Assembly: GCA_034439915.1 (NCBI GenBank)
Contig: JAWXBI010000176.1
Span: forward strand, 20,838-84,837
Length of the DNA: 64,000 nucleotides
From: JADJLQ01 sp034439915
Lineage (GTDB): Bacteria > Bacteroidota > Bacteroidia > Chitinophagales > Saprospiraceae
Reading direction: 5' to 3'
How positions within the stretch are numbered: position 1 is the first letter of the stretch; every line of letters begins with the position of its first letter. A model generated the notes under the pieces. The model did no database searches. It saw only the letters and a list, made by a program, of their open reading frames with translations, and had not been told where the DNA came from. Made by a program: the position numbers and the translations under genes. Shown here piece by piece: positions 17,524-26,743 of this stretch.

Positions 17524-18168
17524 CTAATAGCTTAATGTTAAATGAATAGGAATTATCATGCATTCACTGGGACCCAATCCGTAGGGCACTAACTCACAGG
17601 TGACTGCATCCATTGAAGCAACTAATATCAATTTAATGCTACCCCTGAATGTCGTGCCGGCCGGAACAATGGCAGACATCTCCAGTTTAAATTGCTGAAC
17701 CCCTTTTGAGGCTATGGCCTTGGCCCAACCGTTTTTAACCTGTTCTACTCCTCTAAATATCATAAACTCATTAGCCACTTTTACCGTCGCCCAATTGACA
17801 AAAGTAAAAGGCAAATCATGTTTTAGAAGAGATGCCCCTTCGGCTCCCCAGCCCTGACCGAGCTTGAAATGTAGATTATTAAGTGAGGTTGCGGTATTAT
17901 TTGCCGCAAGCGAAACAGACAATTGCAGCGTTTCAATTTGCATGTTTTCAATAGTAGCATCCTTAGCATCAATATTATCGGTAACGGCATTGATAAAATC
18001 CTTGCTATCGAATATAAATTCCTTTTTAATTTCTCCAGATTGGTCAAAGGCTTTCATATCGTCAAGATTGACATTTATATGTCTCCTCATTTCGGCGTGA
18101 TTAAAACACCGCTCGCAACCACACATTACCAAAATTGAAATCAAACTTAAAAGAATAATTTTATTCAT
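17524..18168 (-). CDS. Hypothetical lipoprotein paired with the DUF6588 protein
   Basis: Protein of 214 residues with a lipoprotein signal peptide (MNKIILLSLISILVMCGC). The mature part is mostly beta-type, with hydrophobic patches such as ENMQIETLQLSVSLAANNTATSLNNLHFKLG and FKLEMSAIVPAGTTFRGSIKLILVASM. I do not recognise the family. Two Cys residues (positions 17 and 21) follow closely, of which Cys17 or Cys19 would be lipidated. It starts 19 bp after the end of the DUF6588 gene, on the same strand, so the two are probably co-transcribed and may act together in the envelope. Confidence 0.7.
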   Translation of the reverse strand: MNKIILLSLISILVMCGCERCFNHAEMRRHINVNLDDMKAFDQSGEIKKEFIFDSKDFINAVTDNIDAKDATIENMQIETLQLSVSLAANNTATSLNNLHFKLGQGWGAEGASLLKHDLPFTFVNWATVKVANEFMIFRGVEQVKNGWAKAIASKGVQQFKLEMSAIVPAGTTFRGSIKLILVASMDAVTCELVPYGLGPSECMIIPIHLTLSY

Positions 18169-18187
18169 GACAAGTAATAATTAAAAT

Positions 18188-19093
18188 TTAAAATTTAAAT
18201 CCTAATGCAAATGAGCCGATCACCGGTTCGTATCCTGTAGCCTGCAATTGTAATTGCAAGAAGCCTAAACTTAATCCAATACCTAGTCCAAAGAATAATG
18301 GATTATCACTTTTCAAATCGAAGTTTACCTGATCAAATGTTTCTCCATTATAATGTTTGTATCCCCCCTTTAAGTTACCCGATTGATAGCCTGCGATGGC
18401 GAAATAATGCCAACGTTTATTTTGCTGGCCAAAGGTAACCGATCCATTAAAAGTGCCCAGGTCGAGATAGTTACCGACCTTTACTTTCTGATACATCCCG
18501 CCTACTGATAAATGCCAGCTCGTGTCAGAAAGGAAATACCTGCCAATATCATGTCTCAACCCACCTCCCCATAAATTAATCTTGCCAAGATCATCTTTTG
18601 TATCGTAAGCAAAAAACCGGGCTACAAGTTCAGTTCCACTCCAGGCCAACGCAAGCTGTGGAACAGCCAGAGTTAAATACTCTACGCCAAAACCGGCCGG
18701 GAAAGTAGCGGCTGTGCCATTAATACCTGCTACCGTTTTGGATGCCCTGGGGCCCAGGAGGGTAGGAGCCGATACGATCTGAACAGGGAGAAAACCTTGC
18801 GGTGTAGTAGCATCAAAATACTTTAATTTATCACTCAAAATAAAAGAAGCGGTGCCGATAATGTGAAAATAAACCCTGAAATTGGTATCAATACGCGTAT
18901 GCATGACTTGGCCCGTGTTGAATGCAGAAGTCAATACTGAGGCTATTGGCTGAATATAACCATTTTTATTCGACCCGGAATAAGAACCGATATAACTGTC
19001 AACTTGAGCTTTGGATATAAGTGCAGGTAAAACAAAAACAACGGCTAAGATCAAACGGAAGACAATCGGGTATCGTGAATTTTTATATTTCAT
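18188..19093 (-). CDS. DUF6588 family outer-membrane protein
   Basis: Protein of 301 residues. ATG 19093 is preferred to the upstream start at 19171 because it begins a signal peptide (MKYKNSRYPIVFRLILAVV, ending SKAQ) and lies 22 bp after a promoter-like pair. Features typical of DUF6588 are YIQPIASVLTSAFNTG, LTLAVPQLALAWSGTELVARFF, the INLWGGGLRHDIGRYF segment and a barrel-type C-terminus ending GSFALGFKF. The family is widespread in Bacteroidota, is predicted to form an outer-membrane barrel and has no known function. The lipoprotein gene at 17524 follows it. Confidence 0.8.
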   Translation of the reverse strand: MKYKNSRYPIVFRLILAVVFVLPALISKAQVDSYIGSYSGSNKNGYIQPIASVLTSAFNTGQVMHTRIDTNFRVYFHIIGTASFILSDKLKYFDATTPQGFLPVQIVSAPTLLGPRASKTVAGINGTAATFPAGFGVEYLTLAVPQLALAWSGTELVARFFAYDTKDDLGKINLWGGGLRHDIGRYFLSDTSWHLSVGGMYQKVKVGNYLDLGTFNGSVTFGQQNKRWHYFAIAGYQSGNLKGGYKHYNGETFDQVNFDLKSDNPLFFGLGIGLSLGFLQLQLQATGYEPVIGSFALGFKF

Positions 19094-19114
19094 ATTATTA
19101 AATTTACAGAAATA

Positions 19115-19146
19115 CAAAGATTGAATTACTTTTTTTTTTAGACAAT
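19115..19146 (-). promoter_or_regulatory. Bacteroidota-type promoter for the DUF6588 gene
   Basis: On the minus strand, ATTG at 19146-19143 is followed after 20 bases by AATCTTTG at 19122-19115, one mismatch from the TAnnTTTG -7 box. The gene start at 19093 is 22 bases further on. Spacing and distance fit the phylum's promoters. Confidence 0.4.
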
Positions 19147-19477
19147 CCCCTTTAGAGGGTATTTTTTCCATCTCCGGTTTTGGACATGGACTGTAAGGAC
19201 AATACTATTTACCCATCCCTCCGACAATTAATCATGCAAATCCATCAATCGGAGCCATAACTGATCGTTCAGCTTGTTACCAGGTTGTTTTACTTATCAA
19301 ACCCATTGATCAGACACTCCCCGCAGCCTGAGCCGGTAAGATTTTAATGATAAAAATTCCGTTATCTTCTTCAATCTATTTTAACCCCCAGGTTTGGTGC
19401 AATGTCACTAATTACTAATCACGAACCATTAGCCAATCCCCTCAGGAGGGTATTTTTGTCATATTATTCCCTAATTG
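19147..19477. other. Intergenic region between divergent genes
   Basis: About 330 bases between the promoter of the minus-strand DUF6588 gene and that of the plus-strand kinase. I see no open frame with coding character, no clear hairpin and no repeat. Confidence 0.5.
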
Positions 19478-19509
19478 TTTGATCCCACTGTCAAAATGTA
19501 CTTAATTTG
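19478..19509 (+). promoter_or_regulatory. Bacteroidota-type promoter for the 7TMR-DISM kinase gene
   Basis: TTTG at 19478-19481, then 20 bases, then TTAATTTG at 19502-19509, one mismatch from TAnnTTTG. The ATG at 19530 lies 20 bases downstream. Confidence 0.45.
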
Positions 19510-19529
19510 AAAGAATAAATAAAACCAAT

Positions 19530-21401
19530 ATGAAAAAAGCCAGGGGGTTATTAATTCCGGGCGTACTCACGGCCATACTATTATTCCCATCTTTTTTATC
19601 CGCAAATAAAGAGGTAGACTGGGCAAGCCGGCAGATGATACAAAGCCTGGTAACCTGCGAAGATCCAAAGTCGGATATGTCCCTGGAAGCGGTAAAAAAT
19701 TTATCAGACCACCAATTTAGTAAAGCTGGCATACACCAAAATTTTGGCTTTACCACCTCAGCCTGGTGGTTGAGATTCAACCTGGAAAATACGACAGGGC
19801 AGGATGAACGTTGTTTGCTTCGACTGGCCAACGGACACATCCATGACATTCAGTTTTTCCTGGTGGGCGCAGATGAAACGATTAACTACCAAACCGGAAA
19901 CTATTATTCCAATAACTCAAAGCCCCTTCGGTTTACGGAATACCTATTTCCGCTTGAATTAAAAGCAGGCCGTAACTATACGGTTTATCTCAAACTCGCT
20001 AAAAGAGGAGCTGAACTCAGCGCCCCACTTCAAATCCTCTCCAGAGAATATGACTATGCTACCATCTTCAATGGCTGGAACCTGTTATTTGGAGCGACCT
20101 TTTTATACATCGCCATACTATTTATTTGCACCTGTATTATTCGGACTCCGGTAATCCTGTTTTATTTTATATATGCCTGTTGCCTTTGCCTGTATATGGC
20201 TTCCACAAAAGGGGTTTCTTTTGCTATGTTATGGCCTAACCAACCCTGGATTCAAACCAATGTACTGGAACTGAGTAAACACCTGGCCAATATCTTTTAT
20301 ATCCTGTTTATCATGAAATTTATCGGCTGGAATTCACAGTATCCCCGGATCAATGCTTTTTTGAAAACCTGTATCCTATTATCCGGGTTAAATATTCTGT
20401 TCCGGCTGACTTATTCCGTATCGGAAGTGATACCCGACATCCTCATGATGCGATTTGTCCAGCTCACCTCCCTGCTGTTACCAATAGCAGATGCATTTTT
20501 AGTTTATTTGTTGTACCAATCCTGGAAAATAACTAAAAAAACAGAAGTGTTTTGGTTGTTATTTATTACTGCCGGGTTGATCATTCCATTGATATTTCTG
20601 GTCTCCCTGCATTTTGGCTGGATCCCTGCGCTGGCATTATATCCTAATTTACTGGTGATTATGTTTTTGATTGAGATCATTTGCATCAGTGCAATCATTG
20701 TGTACCGTTATTATGAATTGTACAAGAAAGAATTGTATCACCTTAGAGAAATCACCAACTTGAAGAAGAAAGCGGTCGAGAATATTCTTTTGGGTCAGGA
20801 AGAAGAAAGAATACGTATAGCTAAAGATCTGCACGACGGTATCAGCCTTTCATTGGCTCATATCCGGATGAGACTTTCTTCATTTGAGGCTCAATTAATT
20901 GCAACAAGTCAAAAAACGGTTATCCGTGAACTGCTTGACCAATTGGGTAACACCTCAAAAGAAGTCAGGAGTATTTCACACAACCTGGCCCCGCTTTCTC
21001 TACAACACCAGGAGCTGACCAAAGCTATTGAGGAATTGGTTTACCAGATCGAATTGGTAGATGCCAATATGGACATCGAGTTTTATTATCCGGAGGATAT
21101 CAATAAAAGCCTCAGTCCTATGCACAAACAGAATATCTATCAGATCGTTAAAGAGTTATTTAATAATATCCTGAAATATGCCCAGGCGTCACATATTGAA
21201 TTGAGATTTTCAAGGGATCAGGACAGTTTTCAACTTGTCATCGAGGATAATGGCAAACCGTATAATCCGGATGCCGGTTTAAATGGACTAGGACTGGCCA
21301 GTATCAAATCCCGGGCTACCCTGCTTAATGGATGGTTTACCATTCTGCCCAGACACGGTGGGGGTATGTTGCATCAATTTAAAATCCCGGTATCAGGATA
21401 G
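19530..21401 (+). CDS. 7TMR-DISM sensor histidine kinase (HisKA_3 type)
   Basis: Membrane kinase of 623 residues. Signal peptide 1-25, an extracellular 7TMR-DISMED2-type beta domain about 30-165 (TTSAWWLRFNLENTTG), then seven membrane helices about 180-390, a short coiled segment, the HisKA_3 dimerisation domain with His435 in AKDLHDGISLS, and a HATPase domain (ELFNNILKYAQ, IEDNGKPY, GLGLASIKSR) to the end. HisKA_3 kinases pair with NarL/FixJ regulators, and one lies directly convergent at 21393-22013 with a 9-bp overlap. The ligand is unknown; DISMED2 domains are thought to bind carbohydrates or small molecules. Confidence 0.93.
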   Translation: MKKARGLLIPGVLTAILLFPSFLSANKEVDWASRQMIQSLVTCEDPKSDMSLEAVKNLSDHQFSKAGIHQNFGFTTSAWWLRFNLENTTGQDERCLLRLANGHIHDIQFFLVGADETINYQTGNYYSNNSKPLRFTEYLFPLELKAGRNYTVYLKLAKRGAELSAPLQILSREYDYATIFNGWNLLFGATFLYIAILFICTCIIRTPVILFYFIYACCLCLYMASTKGVSFAMLWPNQPWIQTNVLELSKHLANIFYILFIMKFIGWNSQYPRINAFLKTCILLSGLNILFRLTYSVSEVIPDILMMRFVQLTSLLLPIADAFLVYLLYQSWKITKKTEVFWLLFITAGLIIPLIFLVSLHFGWIPALALYPNLLVIMFLIEIICISAIIVYRYYELYKKELYHLREITNLKKKAVENILLGQEEERIRIAKDLHDGISLSLAHIRMRLSSFEAQLIATSQKTVIRELLDQLGNTSKEVRSISHNLAPLSLQHQELTKAIEELVYQIELVDANMDIEFYYPEDINKSLSPMHKQNIYQIVKELFNNILKYAQASHIELRFSRDQDSFQLVIEDNGKPYNPDAGLNGLGLASIKSRATLLNGWFTILPRHGGGMLHQFKIPVSG

Positions 21402-22013
21402 ATTGTTTTCAATGACATACTTGATAATATCGGTATTGGAATGTAAACCCAGCTTTTTAAGGATGTTTTTCCGGTGAGAGTGGACGGTATGTTTACTGAT
21501 GAAAAGAGTTTGTGCAATCTGCTGCTCCGTATTTCCTTTGACGATCAGGGAAATGATATCCATTTCCCGGGTTGATAAAGGTTCTGATAGCGGGTTTGAG
21601 CCATTAATACTGCTGGGCGTTATATGGGTATAGTTGATGTTTTTATTGCCCATCCACACCAAGTCCAGGGCATGTCTTAATTCCTCGAGGGTGACGTCTT
21701 TTCTTAAATAGGCACTGATGCCGAGGGTAAAGGCTTGCTGGACCAGGGAAGGGGATTCATAAGCACTCAGGATCACCCATTTGACTTGTCCGTTTTGTTG
21801 TGCCAACGCACCGATATCGGTGATCCGGTTTTCCCGGTTGTAAAATACATCGATCAATACGATATCAATGGTGTGAGGTTGGTTAAGCGCGGCCTTCAAT
21901 AAATCAGGGCTTTTAAATTCCCCGGCCCATCTAAAGAATTCCATCTGATCCAATAAGGCACGCAGTCCCCCCAGGATCAGAGTATGGTCATCGACACAAA
22001 CAACGTTTGCCAC
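21393..22013 (-). CDS. NarL/FixJ-family response regulator
   Basis: Protein of 206 residues starting at GTG 22013. The receiver spans about 1-120, with the acidic pair Asp8-Asp9, phospho-acceptor Asp55 in IVLIDVFYN and Lys105 in LRKDVT. A LuxR-type helix-turn-helix follows at about 143-203 (LSTREMDIISLIVKGNTEQ, TLFISKHTVHSHRKNILKKL). It is the expected partner type for the HisKA_3 kinase gene that meets it tail to tail with 9 bp overlap, an unusual arrangement for a two-component pair since the two must be transcribed separately. Confidence 0.93.
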   Translation of the reverse strand: MANVVCVDDHTLILGGLRALLDQMEFFRWAGEFKSPDLLKAALNQPHTIDIVLIDVFYNRENRITDIGALAQQNGQVKWVILSAYESPSLVQQAFTLGISAYLRKDVTLEELRHALDLVWMGNKNINYTHITPSSINGSNPLSEPLSTREMDIISLIVKGNTEQQIAQTLFISKHTVHSHRKNILKKLGLHSNTDIIKYVIENNLS

Positions 22014-22116
22014 AATGATCCAAATTACAAAATATTTTCATTTAAGGCTGAAACCGGAAACAGTCAGAATACCCCACTTATACTGGAGCGGCGTGGTAAA
22101 TCTTTAGGAATTGAAG

Positions 22117-22695
22117 TTAATTTTTATGAGCCAGCGGCTTGCGATAAGCAATGGGGAAAACAGCGCTGCCATAATTGGAATAATCCTGATCAGCCGCAAT
22201 GGGCATTTTATAATTAGAGATAAAGGTCAGGAGCAGGGGATTAAAGACAGCCGCATCGATTTTTTTTGATCCTGGTTTAAGAAAATATGAAAAATGTTTA
22301 ATAGTGCCGTCCTTATGGTAATATACTGAAAACCAAAATTTACATCCTTTAAGGTCAATCCCAAATTGGCTTGAAAGATCATTGAGATCAGCCAGCATAT
22401 ACATCCATTTGTCATAAGCCAATAACACTTCATCCTGGCAAACCTGAAGCAGGGACACCTGTTGTAAATTTAATTTTTCACATTCTTCGCTGTATTGGCC
22501 GATTAAAAACACGGGGGGAATAGAATCCATAAATGAACCCGGAACCTCAGTCAATGGCTCAGGTCCGGCTGAAGCCTGGATGTCGAACGACATCAGGCAA
22601 CCGACAAACAGCATATAGATTATGGCTCTCAAGACTTTAAAATTACAATTTTCCTTATAATTGCAAGACAGAAAAATATATAATATTTTTAACAT
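22117..22695 (-). CDS. Hypothetical secreted protein
   Basis: Protein of 192 residues from ATG 22695. This start is chosen over 22779 because a Shine-Dalgarno-like AAGGAG lies about 10 bases upstream of it; ATG 22614 is a further possibility that would give a cleaner signal peptide (MLFVGCLMSFDIQASA). The C-terminal part (residues about 100-190) has the pattern CKFWFSVYYHKDGTIKHF...LKPGSKK...LLLTFISNYKMPI, a module I associate with hypothetical Saprospiria proteins but cannot name. No catalytic motif or membrane helix is apparent beyond the signal region. Function unknown. Confidence 0.65.
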   Translation of the reverse strand: MLKILYIFLSCNYKENCNFKVLRAIIYMLFVGCLMSFDIQASAGPEPLTEVPGSFMDSIPPVFLIGQYSEECEKLNLQQVSLLQVCQDEVLLAYDKWMYMLADLNDLSSQFGIDLKGCKFWFSVYYHKDGTIKHFSYFLKPGSKKIDAAVFNPLLLTFISNYKMPIAADQDYSNYGSAVFPIAYRKPLAHKN

Positions 22696-22932
22696 ATATT
22701 TTGGCTCCTTAGTCGAAAAAATGATTCTATTTGGATTTATGGTTCTAATATTGGGCAATATCATCACTTTGTAAGTCAATGTCGTTTAGTTAACAAAATC
22801 TTACTCTGTGGTTTCTAGTGACTATCTTCCTTTGACTGCGAAGCCGGGTGAAGTCGTCGATCATAGAATACCTGGGAGTTCACATAGATTTTTAACTTAC
22901 CTGACATTGATTTGTATGTAATACATATATCT

Positions 22933-23463
22933 ATGACAATCGACATTCTGGCGGCATTTATGGCAGCTTATGGTTTTTATCTCGGTTTTACCAAGGGCAT
23001 CATTAAAGCGCTGTTTGGTATCATTGCGGTTGTTATTGGTTTGATTGCCGCTTTAAAACTTTCTCCTTTTTTTGTAGGATTATTAGAAAAGGTTACCGGT
23101 AACAACAACCCCCTGCTCTTTTTAGTCGGCTTTGCATTGACCTTTGTCCTGACCCTATTCCTCATCCGGTTTATTGGTAACCGGTTTGAAGACCTGTTGA
23201 AAGCCATTAAAATAAATTTTTTCAACCAGGTTGTAGGAGGGGTGGCATTATGCCTTTTGTTCCTGGTCTTATTCAGTTATGGAATCTGGTTTGCCAATCA
23301 AATCAAAGTGATTCCGGAAAAAGCCAAGAAAGCCAGTTATACCTATTCCTACCTGGAAACATTACCTGAAAAGTCCAGGGCAGCGCTGGCTAAGACCAAA
23401 CCGTTATTTAAAGAATTTTCAGACAAATTCAGTGAAACGATAAGCCAGGTTAAAAACCAATAA
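22933..23463 (+). CDS. CvpA family membrane protein
   Basis: Protein of 176 residues from ATG 22933 (the TTG at 22912 gives an unlikely hydrophilic lead). Four hydrophobic helices (about 2-22, 24-45, 60-82 and 97-120) and the GFYLGFTKGIIKALF segment near the N-terminus are typical of the CvpA family, first known from colicin V production in E. coli and broadly conserved for envelope or biofilm-related functions that remain vague. The C-terminal 50 residues are a soluble helix. Its TAA overlaps the ATG of the lysoplasmalogenase gene by one base, so translation of the two is probably coupled. Confidence 0.85.
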   Translation: MTIDILAAFMAAYGFYLGFTKGIIKALFGIIAVVIGLIAALKLSPFFVGLLEKVTGNNNPLLFLVGFALTFVLTLFLIRFIGNRFEDLLKAIKINFFNQVVGGVALCLLFLVLFSYGIWFANQIKVIPEKAKKASYTYSYLETLPEKSRAALAKTKPLFKEFSDKFSETISQVKNQ

Positions 23464-24149
23464 TGCGAACCAGTTTTTTCCTGTTTCTCTTTTTTATTAT
23501 CAGTCTGATTCACCTCTTTTCGGAATTTTTTGGCTGGGCTCCGGTGGTGGTCTGGACCAAGATCCTCCTGATGCCGCTGTTGATGCTGGCTTTGTGGCGG
23601 GGTTTGGCAAAGAATGAAATCAATATATCCGTTCAGTTGGCCTTGCTGGCTCTGGTTTTCAGCACTGCCGGCGACCTATTTCTCCTGGCCGAAAAAACCA
23701 AAAACCTGGAGATTTATTTTTATCTGGGGCTGGGCTCTTTTTTACTGGCCCAATTAAGTTATTGTTTTTCCTTTATGAGGTCAGGTCATCACCCCCTGCC
23801 TGTGATATGGAAGGCAATTTATCCGCTTTATTACCTGGTTTTTATATTCTTGCTCATACCGGTCCTGCCGCCAGTATTGTTAATTGCGGTAATGGTATAC
23901 GGACTCTCGCTGACGGCAATGGCCTGGAACAGTTGGAGAACCCTGACGGGTAAGGGCTGGTGGGCATATGCCGGAATAGCCGGGGCTATATTATTTCTGA
24001 TTTCAGACAGCCTGCTGGCTATTAACCGTTTTAAAACCAATATTCCTCATGCCGGTTTTTGGATTATGGCGACGTATATAGGGGCTCAGTACCTGATCAT
24101 ACAAGGAATAGCCGATAAATCAAGGTCGAAACTAAACTTCGTTCACTGA
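23463..24149 (+). CDS. Lysoplasmalogenase, YhhN family
   Basis: Polytopic membrane protein of 228 residues with about eight hydrophobic helices. The YhhN/TMEM86 hallmark segments are visible: AGDLFLLAEK (Asp in the third/fourth helix) near residue 72 and ISDSLLAINRFK near 181, both holding conserved aspartates. Characterised members hydrolyse the vinyl-ether bond of lysoplasmalogens. Its start overlaps the cvpA stop by one base (TAATG), and its end overlaps the convergent obgE gene by 18 bp. Assignment to the family is secure; substrate use in this organism is inferred. Confidence 0.85.
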   Translation: MRTSFFLFLFFIISLIHLFSEFFGWAPVVVWTKILLMPLLMLALWRGLAKNEINISVQLALLALVFSTAGDLFLLAEKTKNLEIYFYLGLGSFLLAQLSYCFSFMRSGHHPLPVIWKAIYPLYYLVFIFLLIPVLPPVLLIAVMVYGLSLTAMAWNSWRTLTGKGWWAYAGIAGAILFLISDSLLAINRFKTNIPHAGFWIMATYIGAQYLIIQGIADKSRSKLNFVH

Positions 24150-25139
24150 TTGATTGATGGCTGACCAGAGTCGATCTTTTAATTCTTCTAATCCACTTTG
24201 GTTGACGGCGGAAATCAAGGAATAGGGTACGCCTTTGGGTATTTTACGTTTGAGTGCCGTGACACCTTTGGAATCTAGCAAGTCCATCTTGCTGATCACG
24301 AGGTAACGAGGTTTATCCATCAGTTCTGGATTAAACTCCTTCAATTCTCTGGTCAGTATTTTATATTCTTTGCTGATGCTTTCGCTGTCCGCAGGAATCA
24401 TAAATAACAAAACCGCATTGCGTTCGATGTGACGGAGAAAACGAACGCCTAAACCACGGCCCTGGTGAGCGTCTTCGATAATTCCAGGAATATCGGCCAT
24501 GACAAAGGACTTTTCGTCCCGGTATTTGACAATGCCCAATTGGGGTACTAAAGTGGTAAATGGATAACTTGCAATTTTAGGTTTTGCGGCCGTCAGGGAA
24601 GCCAGCAAGGTGGACTTACCTGCGTTCGGAAAGCCTACCAAACCAACATCCGCCAGAATCTTTAGTTCAAAAGATAACCAGGCTTCTATACCAGGTTCTC
24701 CAGGTTGGGCAAACCGCGGGGTCTGATGAGTAGAGGACTTGAAGAATGCATTACCCTTACCTCCTCTTCCTCCCTCTAATAAAACTTTTTGTTCCCCTTG
24801 CCTGGTGATCTCGGCTAAAAAATCTCCGGTTTCAGCATGCCTTATGATGGTGCCAAGGGGTACTTCAATATCTATATTATCTCCACCGGCCCCACTGCGG
24901 TTTGATTTGGCCCCCGATTCACCATCTCCTGCAAAAATGTGTTTTCTGTAACGCAGATGCAGTAAGGTCCATAATTGGCTGTTACCGACAGCAGCAATAT
25001 ATCCACCATGACCACCATCTCCACCATCCGGACCGCCTTTGGATACAAACTTTGCCCGGTGCAAATGAACCGAACCCGGGCCTCCTTTTCCGGAGCGGCA
25101 TTGGATTTTTACAAAATCAATAAAATTTTCTTCTGACAT
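24132..25139 (-). CDS. obgE: Obg family GTPase (CgtA/ObgE)
   Basis: Ribosome-associated GTPase of 335 residues needed for 50S subunit maturation. The glycine-rich OBG fold occupies about 1-158 (IQCRSGKGGPGSVHLHRAKF, GGDGGHGGYI, GGRGGKGNAFF). The G domain follows with G1 GFPNAGKST near 168, G3 DIPGIIEDAH, G4 as SKMD and a G5-like SAVN. It ends soon after the G domain, so the C-terminal OCT extension of some orthologs is absent, as is common in this phylum. It lies 12 bp after adk on the same strand, a conserved pairing in Bacteroidota. Confidence 0.96.
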   Translation of the reverse strand: MSEENFIDFVKIQCRSGKGGPGSVHLHRAKFVSKGGPDGGDGGHGGYIAAVGNSQLWTLLHLRYRKHIFAGDGESGAKSNRSGAGGDNIDIEVPLGTIIRHAETGDFLAEITRQGEQKVLLEGGRGGKGNAFFKSSTHQTPRFAQPGEPGIEAWLSFELKILADVGLVGFPNAGKSTLLASLTAAKPKIASYPFTTLVPQLGIVKYRDEKSFVMADIPGIIEDAHQGRGLGVRFLRHIERNAVLLFMIPADSESISKEYKILTRELKEFNPELMDKPRYLVISKMDLLDSKGVTALKRKIPKGVPYSLISAVNQSGLEELKDRLWSAINQSVNEV

Positions 25140-25151
25140 GTTTTGTGTTGA

Positions 25152-25745
25152 TCAATATACAAACTGAGTCGTATATCGATCGTCGATTAGAAGGCAAAGT
25201 TCTTCAAATATTTCATCGATGGTCCCCATACCATTGACCTGCACTGCCTGGTTTTTTGATTCATAAAAGTTATAAACAGGGGTTGTCTCTTCTTGATATA
25301 CGGTCAGCCTTTTACGAACTATTTCTTCATTGACATCATCTGTTCTGCCGGAAGTTTTACCCCGGTTGAGCAGACGGTTAACCAGTTCCTGTTCATTGAC
25401 TTCGAGCGAAAGCAAGGCTGTGATGTTTACGTTTTTTTCTTCCAGTAATTCATCCAGGGCCTGCGCTTGTGCAATAGTCCGGGGAAATCCATCGAGAATA
25501 AAACCATTAATGCTCCCAGTTTGTTCCATCCTTTGTTTGAGCATCGCAATGGTCACATGATCCGGAACCAATTGGCCCTGGTCCATAAACGATTTGGCCA
25601 ATTTACCCAATTCAGTCTGGTTGGACAACTCATAACGGAACATATCACCGGTAGACCAGTGTGCTATATTGTATTTTTCAACCAACCGTTGAGCCTGAGT
25701 TCCTTTACCAGAACCCGGTGGCCCAAACAAAATTAAATTTATCAT
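25152..25745 (-). CDS. adk: Adenylate kinase
   Basis: Nucleoside monophosphate kinase of 197 residues that interconverts ATP + AMP and 2 ADP. The P-loop GPPGSGKGTQ is at 8-17, the AMP-binding segment STGDMFR near 31, DGFPRT near 84, and the LID region has GRTDDVNEEIVRKRL. The LID is the short form without the four zinc-ligand cysteines, which explains the length below 215. It is the first gene of an adk-obgE unit. A TACCTTCG-type -7 box (25772-25779, minus strand) lies upstream of the start. Confidence 0.96.
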   Translation of the reverse strand: MINLILFGPPGSGKGTQAQRLVEKYNIAHWSTGDMFRYELSNQTELGKLAKSFMDQGQLVPDHVTIAMLKQRMEQTGSINGFILDGFPRTIAQAQALDELLEEKNVNITALLSLEVNEQELVNRLLNRGKTSGRTDDVNEEIVRKRLTVYQEETTPVYNFYESKNQAVQVNGMGTIDEIFEELCLLIDDRYTTQFVY

Positions 25746-26112
25746 TCGCTTTTAATGCTCAGTTTCAACGTGTGCGAAGGTACAAATATCCAAGCACACG
25801 GCCTCATTGGGAAAAGAGCTGGAGTAGGACCTTTTGCAAAACTATAATTTTCTAATAATAGGATGAGAATTTGTATTTATAGCTGAAGCCCAAACAGTTG
25901 TATTGTGTCTAAAATGCGCGTTTCGGCTCCCTGGGCCTTTTCTAAAACCAAACGGGCTGGCAGATCATAATATCCTAAGGAATGCATAATCTCAAGTTAG
26001 GCTTATCTAAAACGGATCATTGAGTAATCAAAATAGGATCGGGTTGACGATATCGGATAAACCACTGTTTAATGCCGAGCCTACAATGGAAATGAAATCG
26101 TTTATTCCCTGA
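25746..26112 (-). other. Intergenic region with possible decayed coding DNA
   Basis: 367 bases between the NlpC/P60 gene and adk, both on the minus strand. Read on the minus strand, two short stretches look coding-like: about 24 codons (NDFISIVGSALNSGLSDIVN) beginning right after the NlpC/P60 stop, and about 36 codons (YYDLPARLVLEKAQGAETRI). They are in different frames and interrupted by stops. I cannot name a family; this may be a degraded small gene. Confidence 0.3.
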
Positions 26113-26646
26113 TTAAGTTATAACCCTTCTGGCTACTTTGAATTTAGCACTCCAATATTCCGAGCTTTTTAATTTTTCTTCCACTACACCGCGGCTGGTA
26201 GTGGCATGGGTAATATAAACTACCCCTCTTTTTACTTTGCTCACTATCGCCACGTGGTGAATTCTTTTATGACCAAAAAATAACAGATCACCTGCTTCGA
26301 CTAAATCCATTTGAACGGGCGACCCGATCTGGGCCTGATCACTTGCTTTCCTCGGTAAACGAAGCTCAATTTTTTTAAATAAATAATTGGTGAAGCCTGA
26401 ACAATCAAACGATTTTGGGCCAGTGCTACCGATTTTATAAGAGGTGCCTAATAGAGATTTAGCCGTATCCTGGATTTTTTCAATTTTTATCTTCCTGGCT
26501 TCCTGCTTGCGTTTTAGTTCCTGGGAATATCGATGATCTTTGAGAGAAGCGGTAGTATCTACGATATGTCTGGATTGGTTACAAGCTACAAAGAGAAGTA
26601 ATGACATACCAATACAGACTAGTTGGCGCAAAAGAGATATGATCAT
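26113..26646 (-). CDS. NlpC/P60 family cell-wall endopeptidase lipoprotein
   Basis: Predicted lipoprotein of 177 residues (lipobox LLFVAC, Cys22) with a coiled, charged linker (about 35-60) and a C-terminal NlpC/P60 domain. The catalytic triad can be placed: Cys82 in SFDCSGFT, His131 in IHHVAIV and His147 in YITHATT. Such enzymes cut peptide bonds in peptidoglycan stem peptides between D-Glu and the diamino acid. It stands on the minus strand upstream of a decayed stretch and downstream of the frameshifted beta-helix gene. Activity is likely because the full triad is present. Confidence 0.92.
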   Translation of the reverse strand: MIISLLRQLVCIGMSLLLFVACNQSRHIVDTTASLKDHRYSQELKRKQEARKIKIEKIQDTAKSLLGTSYKIGSTGPKSFDCSGFTNYLFKKIELRLPRKASDQAQIGSPVQMDLVEAGDLLFFGHKRIHHVAIVSKVKRGVVYITHATTSRGVVEEKLKSSEYWSAKFKVARRVIT

Positions 26647-26743
26647 GGAACCCCAAAGGTATCCACCTCATATTCTAAGTTTTTATAATACGATGTTAAC
26701 GAGCGTTAATATTTGTTAATTAACTGATTATGAAAACTTTAAC

